DNA from: Amarobacillus sp046328225
Lineage (GTDB): Bacteria > Chloroflexota > Dehalococcoidia > Tepidiformales > Tepidiformaceae
Length of the DNA stretch: 64,000 bases
Direction of reading: 5' to 3'
Assembly (NCBI GenBank): GCA_046328225.1
Contig: JAXLWZ010000006.1
Coordinates: 62,001 to 126,000, forward strand
Below the pieces are notes generated by a model, which searched no databases, had not been told where the DNA came from, and saw nothing but the letters and a program-made list of their open reading frames with translations. The translations under genes were made by a program, and so were the position numbers. Positions 52,158 through 60,404 of this stretch are shown one piece after another; position 1 is the first letter of the stretch, and each line of letters opens with the position of its first letter.

Positions 52158-53372
52158 CTACTTGATGACGCCCCGCTGGCGCAGTCCCGCGATCTCGGCC
52201 GCGTCCATCCCCAGCCATTCGGCCAGTACCGGCGTCGTATCCCCGCCGTGCTCCGGCATCGGCTTTCCCACCACGGTGGGCGTGCCCGAAAGATGCATCG
52301 GCGAATTGGGCAGCTTCAGCGATCCCGCCTTCCCATACGGCATCGGCACATCCACCAGCATGTTTCGCGCCCGCACATGCGGGTCCTCGAAGAGGTCCGC
52401 GATGGTGTTTACCTTCCCCACCGAGGCCACGTTCGCCGGCTCGAGGATCGCGAACCACTCGTCCGTGGTCTTCTCCGCCAGCGCCGCCGCGAGCTCGGCT
52501 TCCATCGCGTCGATGTTCTCCATCCGCGCCCGGTTCGCCGCGAATCGCGGGTCCAGCGCCATCTCGTCGCGACCCAGGAGCGCGCAGAACAGTTCCCACT
52601 CCTTCACGTTCGCGATCACGATGTAGCCGTCCTTCGTCGGATAAGGCCCGAACGGCGTCAGCAGGGGATGCCGGCTGCCGATGCGCGTGGGCTCGTCCGC
52701 GAACGCCGACTGCCGCACGATCGCGTTCTCACAGAGCGCGATCTGCGCCTCCATGAGCGCCACATCAAGGAGTTGCCCTTCGCCCGTGACATCCCGCGCG
52801 CGCAGCGCCGCCAGCACCCCCAGCGCCAGGTACAGCCCCGCCACCATGTCGCCGATGCTCACGCCCACGCGCATCGGCGGGCCGTCCGCCTCCCCGTTGA
52901 GGCTCATCGTGCCGCCCATCGCCTGCGCGACCGCGTCCACGGCCGTCATCGCGCTGTAGGGCCCCGTCTGCCCGTAGCCCGAAAGCGCCGCGTACACCAG
53001 CCCGGGATTGAACCGCCGCAGGTCCTCGTAGCCCAGCCCCTGGCGCTCCATCGCGCCCGGACGGAAGTTCTGCGTGAGCACATCGGCCTTCGCCGCCAGG
53101 CGCCGCACGAGGTCCTGCCCCTCGGCGTGCTTGAAATCGATGCAGATGCCCCGCTTCCCCCGGTTCGGGCTGAAGAAGAACGTCGAGATCCCATCGTGGT
53201 ACGGCCCGAAGCCGCGCAGCTTCTCGTCCGTCTCCGGGTACTCGACCTTCACCACTTCCGCGCCGAGGTCCGCCAGCTGCATCGTCGCGAACGGACCCGC
53301 GAGCGCCCAGGTGAAATCGAGCACCCGCACCCCATCCAGCGGCCCCCGCAGCGACGCTTGCGAACGTGACAT
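52158..53372 (-). CDS. Family III (CaiB/BaiF) CoA-transferase
   Basis: A 404-residue enzyme that moves CoA between carboxylic acids through an enzyme-bound anhydride. The N-terminal VRVLDFTWALAGPF, DLGAEVVKVE and the Asp nucleophile D175 in SIGDMVAG, equivalent to Asp169 of formyl-CoA transferase, are present, as are later family segments. The ATG at 53372 begins the protein. The donor and acceptor acids are unknown. It is divergent from the histidine-kinase gene across 170 bp. Confidence 0.93.
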   Translation of the reverse strand: MSRSQASLRGPLDGVRVLDFTWALAGPFATMQLADLGAEVVKVEYPETDEKLRGFGPYHDGISTFFFSPNRGKRGICIDFKHAEGQDLVRRLAAKADVLTQNFRPGAMERQGLGYEDLRRFNPGLVYAALSGYGQTGPYSAMTAVDAVAQAMGGTMSLNGEADGPPMRVGVSIGDMVAGLYLALGVLAALRARDVTGEGQLLDVALMEAQIALCENAIVRQSAFADEPTRIGSRHPLLTPFGPYPTKDGYIVIANVKEWELFCALLGRDEMALDPRFAANRARMENIDAMEAELAAALAEKTTDEWFAILEPANVASVGKVNTIADLFEDPHVRARNMLVDVPMPYGKAGSLKLPNSPMHLSGTPTVVGKPMPEHGGDTTPVLAEWLGMDAAEIAGLRQRGVIK

Positions 53373-53530
53373 GCGCGCATGCTACGGGCCGATGGCGCCT
53401 TCGCTCCACACCCGGCATGCCACGATTTCGGCCGCTCCGAACAAGAAAGAACATTATTTGCGCGCTTTTGGTAATCGCCGGCGCATCCCCGCGTCCAATT
53501 GGTGCAAGCGCCTTCAGAGGGCGCGAACTC

Positions 53531-53536
53531 TAGGAT
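53531..53536 (+). promoter_or_regulatory. -10-like hexamer 6 nt before the kinase start
   Basis: TAGGAT lies so that transcription would begin at or next to the GTG of the kinase gene, with no ribosome site in between. This is the layout of a leaderless transcript. No -35 was found. Confidence 0.35.
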
Positions 53537-53542
53537 GTCCAC

Positions 53543-54217
53543 GTGTCCCAGCACGAATCCACCCTAGCCCCGGGCGCCATCGCCACCCCGCGCACCGACG
53601 CGATCATCCACGACCTGAACAACGTCCTTGCCGGCATCGCCGGGAGCCTTGATGGCGTTCTCGCCGACCTGCGCCCCGGCGCGCCCGCCGAAGCACCCCT
53701 GCGCGACGCCCTCGCCGGGGTCTTTCGCGCCGCCGGGCTCTTGCGCCAACTCGCCGGGCAGGCGCCCGGCCCGGCCGGTTCGTTCGCGCTTCCCGGCATC
53801 ATCGCCGAGACGGTCCGGCTGGCGCGGGGCTGCCGCGCCGCGTCCGCCATCGAACTCCCGGCCGCGCCGGAATCAGCCCGCGGGCGCGGCGATGGCACGG
53901 AGTTCCAGCGCGCGCTCCTGAACGTCATCCTCAACGCTCTTGAGGCCAATCCCCCCGGGGGCCGCGTTCGCCTTACTTACCGGTATGGCAACGGAATGCA
54001 CGTCATCTCCGTCACCGATGAAGGTCCCGGTATCCCCGATGCCCTCCGCGACCGCGTCTTCGAGCCCTACTTCACGACTCGCAGCCGCGGTTCCGGCCTC
54101 GGCCTCGCCTCCGCTCGCTCCGCCATGCTCGGCCTCGGCGGCGACCTCACCCTCGTCGCCTCAAGTGAACGCGGGACGACCTTCGCGGTCCAGGTCCCGG
54201 AGGAGGTGCTCTCGTGA
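53543..54217 (+). CDS. Histidine kinase-like protein without a sensor domain
   Basis: A 224-residue cytoplasmic protein made only of a dimerisation/His segment and a catalytic ATPase domain. H23 lies in IIHDLNNVLAGIAG, the HDLNN form of NtrB-like kinases. N131 (NVILNALE), DEGPGIP at 159-164, FEPYFTT and GSGLGLA at 183-189 are the N, G1, F and G2 boxes. No membrane helix, PAS, GAF or receiver domain is present. It starts with GTG without a ribosome site. The next gene overlaps by 4 nt and encodes a Cys-rich regulator, an unusual partner. Confidence 0.88.
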   Translation: MSQHESTLAPGAIATPRTDAIIHDLNNVLAGIAGSLDGVLADLRPGAPAEAPLRDALAGVFRAAGLLRQLAGQAPGPAGSFALPGIIAETVRLARGCRAASAIELPAAPESARGRGDGTEFQRALLNVILNALEANPPGGRVRLTYRYGNGMHVISVTDEGPGIPDALRDRVFEPYFTTRSRGSGLGLASARSAMLGLGGDLTLVASSERGTTFAVQVPEEVLS

Positions 54218-54867
54218 ACGACTTCGCTGGTGCTGGCCTCTGGGCGCGTGACGCCGCCGGCCTCGTCCCCGTCGACCTCCTCGCTCCTACCCGGCGCGAG
54301 ATCCTCCTCTCCCTTCGCGTCGAAGGCGAAGCCTCCATCGACGACCTCGCCGCGCGGCTGCACCTCACGAGCAGCGCCCTCCGCCCCCACCTCGCGATCC
54401 TCGAGGCCGAGGGCTACATCACCCTCCGCGAGACCGGCAAGGGCCCCGGCCGCCGCCGCCGACTGCACGCCATCAGCCCCGCGGGCGAGAGCCTCTTCCC
54501 CGGCCTCGGTGAGGAGACGGCCCTGCTCGTCGCGCGGATGGCGCTCGCCGGCTCCCCGAACGACGCATACGCCGTGATCTTTAGCTTCCTCAAGGATTCG
54601 TCACCGGCGTTGGGCGACCGCTGGCCCGTGGTCACCGGCGCATTCGCCCGCCGCGGCTTCCTCCCGCGCGTCACTGGCGACGAAGTTGACCTGCGCCATT
54701 GCCCCCTGCGCAACCTGGCGGCGCACCAGCCGATCGTCTGCCAGGCCGAACAGCGCGCCCTCCGCTGCGCCACCGGCCAGCCCGTCGAGCGCGTCGCCCA
54801 CCGCCTCGAAGGCGACGAATCCTGCGTCTATCGCGTCCTTCCCCCGGGTGACGAATCCGGGAAGTGA
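54214..54867 (+). CDS. SufR-like winged-helix regulator with C-terminal cysteines
   Basis: A 217-residue regulator. The N-terminal winged helix (about 24-88: ARLHLTSSALRPHLAILEAEGYI) resembles ArsR/SufR types. The C-terminal half has C163 and C176 spaced as C-X12-C, then C185 and C204 in ESCVYRV, the layout by which SufR-type proteins hold an iron-sulfur cluster. The start GTG overlaps the kinase stop as GTGA, so translation is coupled. Redox or Fe-S sensing linked to a sensorless kinase is the likely theme. It could still be a zinc sensor. Confidence 0.82.
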   Translation: MNDFAGAGLWARDAAGLVPVDLLAPTRREILLSLRVEGEASIDDLAARLHLTSSALRPHLAILEAEGYITLRETGKGPGRRRRLHAISPAGESLFPGLGEETALLVARMALAGSPNDAYAVIFSFLKDSSPALGDRWPVVTGAFARRGFLPRVTGDEVDLRHCPLRNLAAHQPIVCQAEQRALRCATGQPVERVAHRLEGDESCVYRVLPPGDESGK

Positions 54868-54916
54868 GCCTGCGCCCGCGGTGCCGGGCTGGGAACCGGG
54901 CCGCCGTGGGCGCACG

Positions 54917-54946
54917 AAAGCGGGGGAGGTCATCCTCCCCCGCTTT
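54917..54946 (+). terminator. Strong intrinsic terminator after the regulator gene
   Basis: A perfect 13-bp stem, AAAGCGGGGGAGG with its complement, around TCAT and followed by a T. It closes the kinase-regulator pair. The spacer behind it (54970-55005) has imperfect GCCGACA tandem repeats of no clear role, including a GACAGC/GCTGTC palindrome that may stop the peroxiredoxin gene on the other strand. Confidence 0.9.
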
Positions 54947-55005
54947 TCGATTCCCTGAACAGGGCCATCCGCCGACGGCCGACAGGCGACAGCCGACAGC
55001 CGCTG

Positions 55006-55479
55006 TCAGTCCTTCGAGCACACCATCACGGGGTCGTAGTCCGGCAGGTTCACGTTCGAATCCGTCGGCTGGACCCAGGCCACGCGCCCGTCCTTGCCGA
55101 CGACCACGACCCAGCGATTGGCGATGCCTCGCGCAGGCAGGAAGACGCCGTACGCCGACGCCGTGGCGCCGTGCGGATTGAAGTCCGAAAGAAGCGGAAG
55201 GTCCACCCCGAGGCTCTCTTTCCACGCCTTCAGCGACCACGCGTTGTCACACGAGATCACCACCGGGATCGCGCCCTGGGCCTCGAACTCCGCCCGCTTC
55301 TTCTCGATCAGCGGCAGCTGCGTCGAACACACGCCCGAGAACGCCGCCGGCACGAAATTGATCACGACCGCGTTCTTGCCGCGGTAGTCGCTCAGCTTGA
55401 ACTTCTCCCCCGTGGGGCTGGAGGGCAGCTCGAAATCCGGGGCCTCATCGCCCACCTTCAACGTCGCGGTTTCAGCCAA
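55006..55479 (-). CDS. Peroxiredoxin of the AhpC/TSA (AhpE-like) family
   Basis: Thiol peroxidase of 157 residues. The active-site segment VPAAFSGVCSTQ carries the peroxidatic Cys with the preceding conserved Pro and Ser positions, and thioredoxin-fold strands follow. A second cysteine (VISCDN) and another near the C-terminus (VMVCSKD) could form a resolving bridge. The TTG start follows GAGGTGA; no ATG fits. It converges on the kinase-regulator operon, consistent with a shared oxidative-stress theme. Confidence 0.92.
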   Translation of the reverse strand: MAETATLKVGDEAPDFELPSSPTGEKFKLSDYRGKNAVVINFVPAAFSGVCSTQLPLIEKKRAEFEAQGAIPVVISCDNAWSLKAWKESLGVDLPLLSDFNPHGATASAYGVFLPARGIANRWVVVVGKDGRVAWVQPTDSNVNLPDYDPVMVCSKD

Positions 55480-55522
55480 GTAATCACCTCATCGGTTGGT
55501 TGCCGATCCATCGTAGAAGGAT

Positions 55523-55616
55523 GAATGGCAAACGGGGAAATGGTTGCAGCCAGCTAACAGCAATGGCCGTATGGTCCCTTCAGTATTGCCATTCGGCCAT
55601 TCTCCCGGCGTATAGT
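55523..55616 (+). promoter_or_regulatory. Promoter region with inverted repeats
   Basis: TTGCCA (55586-55591) and TATAGT (55611-55616) form a likely promoter, though the 19-bp spacer is long. GAATGGCAA (55523) is the perfect complement of TTGCCATTC (55586), and AATGGCCG (55562) of CGGCCATT (55594). These arms flank or overlap the -35 and could bind a regulator. The region separates the divergent peroxiredoxin and a membrane-protein gene. Confidence 0.4.
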
Positions 55617-55668
55617 CCCGCCCATCAAACGCGTTGCGGCCGACGCACCGTCGCTATGAGGGGTTGTC

Positions 55669-56061
55669 ATGGACCTTTCGCTGTCAAACCTGCCCGCTCC
55701 CGTTCGCTGGGCCATCATCCTGACGGTCATCAACGCCGTGGGCGGCCTCCTCCTGGTCTTCGTCCTACCCGACCTCGAGGACAGGGGCACGATGATCGTT
55801 GTGGGCTCCATCATCACGGCGGTCCTCCTCGCTGCGTGCTGGTTTGCGGCAACCGCCCCCCGCTGGGGCGGGATCGCCCTCGTCGTGGTGAATGCGCTCA
55901 ATGTCGTGCTCACGCTCCCCTTCTTCGCGGACCCCGGTGAGGCGCTCCTGGGGGTGAGCGCCACCGTCTCGATCCTGCTTGGGTTGGCCGCGATAGCGCT
56001 CCTGTTCCTCCCCGAAGCTCGCGCCCACCGTCGCACATCAGCGGCTCCCGCCACCGCCTGA
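55669..56061 (+). CDS. Four-helix membrane protein of unknown function
   Basis: A 130-residue hydrophobic protein with four likely helices (about 12-33, 42-64, 66-85, 90-115) and a GAGGGGT ribosome site. It is most like small uncharacterised membrane proteins of high-GC bacteria; I see no domain. It is followed by the dapF promoter 3 bp after its stop. Confidence 0.7.
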   Translation: MDLSLSNLPAPVRWAIILTVINAVGGLLLVFVLPDLEDRGTMIVVGSIITAVLLAACWFAATAPRWGGIALVVVNALNVVLTLPFFADPGEALLGVSATVSILLGLAAIALLFLPEARAHRRTSAAPATA

Positions 56062-56063
56062 CG

Positions 56064-56092
56064 TTGCCAACCGCCGGGGCCTGCGCTTTACT
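56064..56092 (+). promoter_or_regulatory. Candidate promoter of dapF, leaderless type
   Basis: TTGCCA and TTTACT are 17 bp apart. The -10 ends 6 nt before the ATG and no ribosome site is present, so the transcript would begin at the start codon. Confidence 0.5.
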
Positions 56093-56098
56093 CGACTG

Positions 56099-56938
56099 AT
56101 GCGCGTCACCAAGATGCACGGCCTCGGCAACGACTACGTCTACCTCATGCCCGCCGCCGACCGCGACTGGCCCGAGCTTTCGCGCCGCGTCAGCGATCGC
56201 CACTTCGGCGTCGGCAGCGATGGCCTCATCCTCGCCCTTCCCTCCGCCATCGCCGACATGCGCATGCGCATGTTCAACGCCGATGGCTCCGAGGCCGAGA
56301 TGTGCGGCAACGGCATCCGCTGCGTCGTCAAGTTCGCCCTCGAAGAGGGGCTTGTCGATGCCACGAAAGAGTCCGTGACCGTCGAAACCCTCGCCGGCAT
56401 CAAGACGCTCCAGGTCTTCCGCGAAAACGGCATCGTCACCGCCGCGCGCGTCGATATGGGCCCCCCGAACTTCGACCCGGCCTCGCTCCCCGCGAGCGTC
56501 GAAGGCCCCGGCCCCGTCATCGATCTGCCCGTCACCGTCGATGGGATGGACCTCCGGCTGACCCTCGTCAGCGTCGGCAACCCCCACGCCATTCATTACA
56601 TCGATCACGATCCCGCGTCCTTCCCGCTCGAACGCATCGGGCCCCAGGTCGAGAATCACCCGCTCTTTCCGCGGCGCGTGAATTTCCAGGTCGTGCAGGT
56701 CGTCGATCGCGGCCACGTGAAGCACCGCGTCTGGGAGCGAGGGTCCGGGATCACGCTGGCCTCGGGCACGAGCGCGACCGCGGTTGCCGCCGCCTCCCGC
56801 CTGCGCGGCTTCACCGGCGACCGCGTCGTCGACTCCCTCCCCGGCGGCGACCTCGTGCTCGAATGGGATGGCAAGGGCTCCGTCTTCATGACTGGCCCCG
56901 CGACCCGCGTGTTCGACGCCGAGTGGCTCGAAGCCTGA
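56099..56938 (+). CDS. dapF: Diaminopimelate epimerase DapF, second catalytic Cys replaced by Ser
   Basis: PLP-independent enzyme that turns LL- into meso-diaminopimelate for peptidoglycan and lysine. The two mirror-image domains are complete at 279 residues: KMHGLGNDYVYL, C69 in MCGNGIRC, NPHAIHY. The second catalytic position, normally Cys in a TLACGTGA-like loop, reads TLASGTSA, with S222. In characterised enzymes both thiols are needed, so activity may be weak or altered, unless this is an accepted variant. The gene is close to dapL, which makes LL-DAP. Confidence 0.9.
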   Translation: MRVTKMHGLGNDYVYLMPAADRDWPELSRRVSDRHFGVGSDGLILALPSAIADMRMRMFNADGSEAEMCGNGIRCVVKFALEEGLVDATKESVTVETLAGIKTLQVFRENGIVTAARVDMGPPNFDPASLPASVEGPGPVIDLPVTVDGMDLRLTLVSVGNPHAIHYIDHDPASFPLERIGPQVENHPLFPRRVNFQVVQVVDRGHVKHRVWERGSGITLASGTSATAVAAASRLRGFTGDRVVDSLPGGDLVLEWDGKGSVFMTGPATRVFDAEWLEA

Positions 56939-57022
56939 TCCTTCGCCAGTCGTCCCCCGATTCCGCGCCCCGTGGTACCGCGCGTTCCCGGCTCCCGGCT
57001 AGACTCGATCCAGGAGGCCGCC

Positions 57023-57457
57023 GTGAAGCTGGAGAACGTCCTCGCCGCCAAGGGCTCGCGCATCGAGGTCTGTGCCCTCACCGACACCGTCCGTGATGTC
57101 ATCGCCCGCCTGAAGGCCGCGAACGTCGGCGCCCTCGTCGTCGTCGATGGCGAACGCCCCGTCGGCATCATCTCCGAGCGCGACATCGCCCGCGCCGTCG
57201 ATGGCGATACCGACGTCCCGTCGCTCCCCGTGAGCGCCCTCATGACCCACGAGGTCGTCCTCGGCGAGCCCGGGGACGATGTCGCCGCCGTCCTCGATAC
57301 GATGACCGCGCACCACTTCCGCCACCTTCCCGTCGTGCTCGATGGCCGCCTCGTCGGCATCGTCACCACCGGCGACCTCGTCCGCGCGGAGCTCGACACC
57401 CTTCGCGGCCACGTCGTCACGCTCGAGGACCAGGTCATGGCCGGGGGCGCCGAATGA
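57023..57457 (+). CDS. Two-CBS-domain protein
   Basis: A 144-residue pair of CBS domains (VGALVVVDGERPVGIISERDIARAV and HLPVVLDGRLVGIVTTGDLV). Such pairs bind adenine nucleotides and sense energy state. The GTG at 57023 follows AGGAGG and starts the first domain; the upstream in-frame extension is not family-like. The stop overlaps the reductase gene by 4 nt (ATGA), so it may regulate the reductase. Confidence 0.88.
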   Translation: MKLENVLAAKGSRIEVCALTDTVRDVIARLKAANVGALVVVDGERPVGIISERDIARAVDGDTDVPSLPVSALMTHEVVLGEPGDDVAAVLDTMTAHHFRHLPVVLDGRLVGIVTTGDLVRAELDTLRGHVVTLEDQVMAGGAE

Positions 57458-58857
57458 GCGGCCTTCCCCTGCGCGTCGCCATCATCGGCGCCGGCCCGGC
57501 CGCCTTCTACGCCGCCGGCCACCTCCTCACACAGGCGCCATCCGCCGAAGTCGATATGTTCGACCGCCTGCCCACGCCCTTCGGCCTCGTCCGCCACGGC
57601 GTCGCGCCGGACCACCAGAAGATCAAGAGCGTGGTCAAGGGCTTCGCCGCCGTCGCCGGCGACCCGCGCTTCCGCTTCTTCGGCAACGTCGAATACGGCC
57701 GCGACATCGACCTCGCAGGGCTCGCCACTCACTACCACCAGGTGCTCTTCGCCACCGGCGCCCAGACCGACCGCCGCATGAACATCCCCGGCGAAGACCT
57801 CGCCGGCAGCCACCCCGCCACCGAGTTCGTCGCCTGGTACAACGGCCACCCGTCGTTCCGCGACGAAGCGTTCGACCTCGAAACCCCGGCCGCCGTCGTC
57901 GTCGGCGTGGGCAACGTCGCCATCGATGTCGCGCGCATGCTCTCCCTGGAACCGCACGAGCTCGCCGCCACGGACATGGCCCGCCATGCCGTCGCCGCGC
58001 TCGCCCGCAGCCATGTCCGCGACGTCTACGTCCTTGGCCGCCGCGGACCCGCCCAGGCCGCCTTCACCACACCGGAGCTCAAGGAGCTCAGCGAACTCCC
58101 CAACGTCGACCTCGTCATCGACCCCGCGGAGGCCGCGCTCGACCCCTTGAGCGCCGCCGAGCTCGAACGCGCGAACGACCCCGTGCTCCGGCGCAAGGTC
58201 GAACTGATCCAGGCGCTCGCCGGGCGCCCCCTCGCCGGCCGGCCGAGGCGGCTCCACCTGCGCTTCCTCGTTTCGCCTGAGGAGCTGCTCGATGACGGCC
58301 ACGGCCGCGTCGGCGCCGTCCGCGTCGTCAGCAACGAACTCGTCGCGAGCGGCACCGGCAGCCTGAGCGCGAAGCCGACCACCCGCCGCGAGACCATCCC
58401 GGCCGGCCTCGTCTTCCGCTCCGTCGGCTATCGCGGCGTCGAACTACCCGGGGTCCCCTTCGACACCCGCTGGGGTGTCATCGCCAATACCGGCGGGCGC
58501 GTCTGCGACCCCGTGTCCGACGAGACGGTCCCCGGGCTCTACACCGCCGGCTGGATCAAGCGCGGCCCTTCCGGCGTCATCGGCACGAACAAGGCCGACG
58601 CCGTGGAAACCGTCGCCGCGATGCTCGCCGACGCCGCCGGGGGCATCAGCATGCACCCTTCGCATGCCACCGCCGCCGAGGCGGACGCCTACATCGGCTC
58701 GTGCTGCACCCGGCCCGTGTCCTTCGCCGACTGGCTGAGGCTCGACGCCATGGAGGTCGAGGCCGGCGCGCGCGCGGGCTGCCCCCGCGTCAAATTCAGC
58801 TCCGTCGCCGGCATGCTCGCCGCCCTCGATGGCGAAGGTGGCCCTCCCGGGAACTGA
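57454..58857 (+). CDS. Ferredoxin-NADP+ reductase of the FprA/adrenodoxin-reductase type
   Basis: FAD flavoprotein of 467 residues. IIGAGPAAFYAA and FDRLPTPFGLVRHGVAPDHQ are the FAD site of this subfamily, GVGNVAIDVARML the NADP site, GRRGPAQAAFT and AGWIKRGPSGVIGTNKADA are further signatures. It reduces ferredoxin or passes electrons to NADP, and may feed redox enzymes such as the iron-sulfur or P450 type. It is translationally coupled to the CBS protein upstream. Confidence 0.92.
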   Translation: MSGLPLRVAIIGAGPAAFYAAGHLLTQAPSAEVDMFDRLPTPFGLVRHGVAPDHQKIKSVVKGFAAVAGDPRFRFFGNVEYGRDIDLAGLATHYHQVLFATGAQTDRRMNIPGEDLAGSHPATEFVAWYNGHPSFRDEAFDLETPAAVVVGVGNVAIDVARMLSLEPHELAATDMARHAVAALARSHVRDVYVLGRRGPAQAAFTTPELKELSELPNVDLVIDPAEAALDPLSAAELERANDPVLRRKVELIQALAGRPLAGRPRRLHLRFLVSPEELLDDGHGRVGAVRVVSNELVASGTGSLSAKPTTRRETIPAGLVFRSVGYRGVELPGVPFDTRWGVIANTGGRVCDPVSDETVPGLYTAGWIKRGPSGVIGTNKADAVETVAAMLADAAGGISMHPSHATAAEADAYIGSCCTRPVSFADWLRLDAMEVEAGARAGCPRVKFSSVAGMLAALDGEGGPPGN

Positions 58858-58945
58858 TGGTACTATCAGGCGCGTGCCGCGGACGGCCGGGGGCCGATGC
58901 TCCGCCGCGTCCCGGCGCTCCCACGAACCCACTCCGGAGTATCCG

Positions 58946-60109
58946 ATGAAGCTCGCGAAGCGCGTCGAGTCCCTGCCGCCGTACCTTTTTGCCGAGATCT
59001 CCAAAAAGATCGCCGCCAAGCGCGCCGCCGGCGTCGATATCGTCACCTTCGGTATCGGCGACCCCGACCTCCCGACCCCCGAAAACATCCTCGCCGAGCT
59101 CCATCGCGCCTCCGATGACCCCGCGAACCATCGCTATCCCGAATCCGAAGGCCTCCCCGAGCTCGGCAAGGCCATCGCCGACTGGTACGACCGCCGCTTC
59201 GAAGTGAAGTTCACCCCGATGAAGGAGACCCTCCCCCTCATCGGCTCGAAGGAAGGCATCGCCCACGTCGCCCTCTGCTTCATCGATCCCGGCGATATCG
59301 CCCTCGTCCCCGACCCGGGCTACCCGGTGTACGAAATCGGCACCATGTTCGCCGGGGGCACCAGCTACAAGCTTGATTGCACCCGCGAATCCGGCTGGAA
59401 GCCGAACCTCGACGCCATCCCCGAGGACATCGCCCGCAAAGCGAAGATCCTCTGGCTGAACTACCCGAACAACCCCACCGGTGCCGTCGCCGATATCGCC
59501 TTCTTCGAAAAGGCCGTCGCCTTCGCGAAGAAGTACGACGTCGCCATCCTCCACGACAACCCCTATTGCGACGTCGCCTACGACGGCTACAAGCCCGTCT
59601 CCATCTTCCAGGTCCCCGGCGCCCGCGACGTCGCCATCGAGTTCAACTCCTGGTCGAAGATCTACAACATGACCGGCTGGCGCATCGGCATGGTCGTCGG
59701 CAACGAGACCATGATCGACGCCCTCATGCGCGTGAAATCGAACATCGATAGCGGCATCCCGCAGGCCGTCCAGCGCATGGCCATCGAAGCCGTCTACGGC
59801 CCGCAGGACTGCATCGATGAGCACAACGCCATCTACCAGCGCCGCCGCGACCGCATCGTCGAGGTCCTTCGCCGCGTCGGCCTCGAAGTCGACACCCCCA
59901 AAGCCTCGTTGTACGTGTGGGCGAAACTCCCCGCGGGCGTTACCAGTGCCGACTACGCCGCCCGCCTTATCGAGGACACCGGCGTCGTCGTGACGCCCGG
60001 GCGCGGCTACGGCCTCAACGGCGAGGGCTACATCCGCCTCTCCGTCACCACCCCCGACGACCGCCTCGAAGAAGGCATGCGCCGTCTGGAGGCCTGGAAG
60101 GGCCTGTAG
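58946..60109 (+). CDS. dapL: LL-diaminopimelate aminotransferase DapL
   Basis: PLP aminotransferase of 387 residues. It converts tetrahydrodipicolinate directly to LL-diaminopimelate in one step, the DapL route also found in plants, chlamydiae and Chloroflexota. VTFGIGDPDLPTP, NYPNNPTGAV and SWSKIYNMTGWRIG (with the PLP Lys in SWSK) are clear, and the enzyme length is typical. The ATG follows CCGGAGTATCC. dapF lies 2 kb upstream on the same strand. Confidence 0.9.
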   Translation: MKLAKRVESLPPYLFAEISKKIAAKRAAGVDIVTFGIGDPDLPTPENILAELHRASDDPANHRYPESEGLPELGKAIADWYDRRFEVKFTPMKETLPLIGSKEGIAHVALCFIDPGDIALVPDPGYPVYEIGTMFAGGTSYKLDCTRESGWKPNLDAIPEDIARKAKILWLNYPNNPTGAVADIAFFEKAVAFAKKYDVAILHDNPYCDVAYDGYKPVSIFQVPGARDVAIEFNSWSKIYNMTGWRIGMVVGNETMIDALMRVKSNIDSGIPQAVQRMAIEAVYGPQDCIDEHNAIYQRRRDRIVEVLRRVGLEVDTPKASLYVWAKLPAGVTSADYAARLIEDTGVVVTPGRGYGLNGEGYIRLSVTTPDDRLEEGMRRLEAWKGL

Positions 60110-60130
60110 CATGGCAGCTGGAGGCGTGGA

Positions 60131-60403
60131 ATGAGTACTTCCGGTCCGAACCCCGGCGAGGCCGTGAAGGATGTTCGCGTCGATTCCGACACCCTCACCG
60201 TCGACCTGCGCGACGGGAGGACCATCACGGTCCCGCTCGCCTGGTATCCCCGTCTGTTGCATGCCACGCCGGAGCAACGCGCGCGGTGGGAAGTCGCCGG
60301 CGGCGGCTTCGGTATCCACTGGCCAGATATCGATGAGGACCTGAGCACGGCCGGGCTGCTCCGGGGCGCGCCCGCGTCCCGGCACGGCACGCCCGCCGCC
60401 TGA
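60131..60403 (+). CDS. DUF2442 protein
   Basis: Ninety residues with the DUF2442 pattern: VDLRDGRTITVPLAWYPRL, an Arg/His-containing middle and GIHWPDIDEDLSTAGLL. The family occurs in toxin-antitoxin and unknown settings; no partner is adjacent. ATG start, 21 bp after dapL. Convergent with the next oxidoreductase gene, 1 bp from its stop. Confidence 0.88.
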   Translation: MSTSGPNPGEAVKDVRVDSDTLTVDLRDGRTITVPLAWYPRLLHATPEQRARWEVAGGGFGIHWPDIDEDLSTAGLLRGAPASRHGTPAA

Positions 60404-60404
60404 T

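Noticed and set aside
54970..55005. Tandem GCCGACA-like short repeats
   Set aside because: Imperfect and only about four units in a spacer; more likely a GC-rich low-complexity stretch and a terminator arm than an element.
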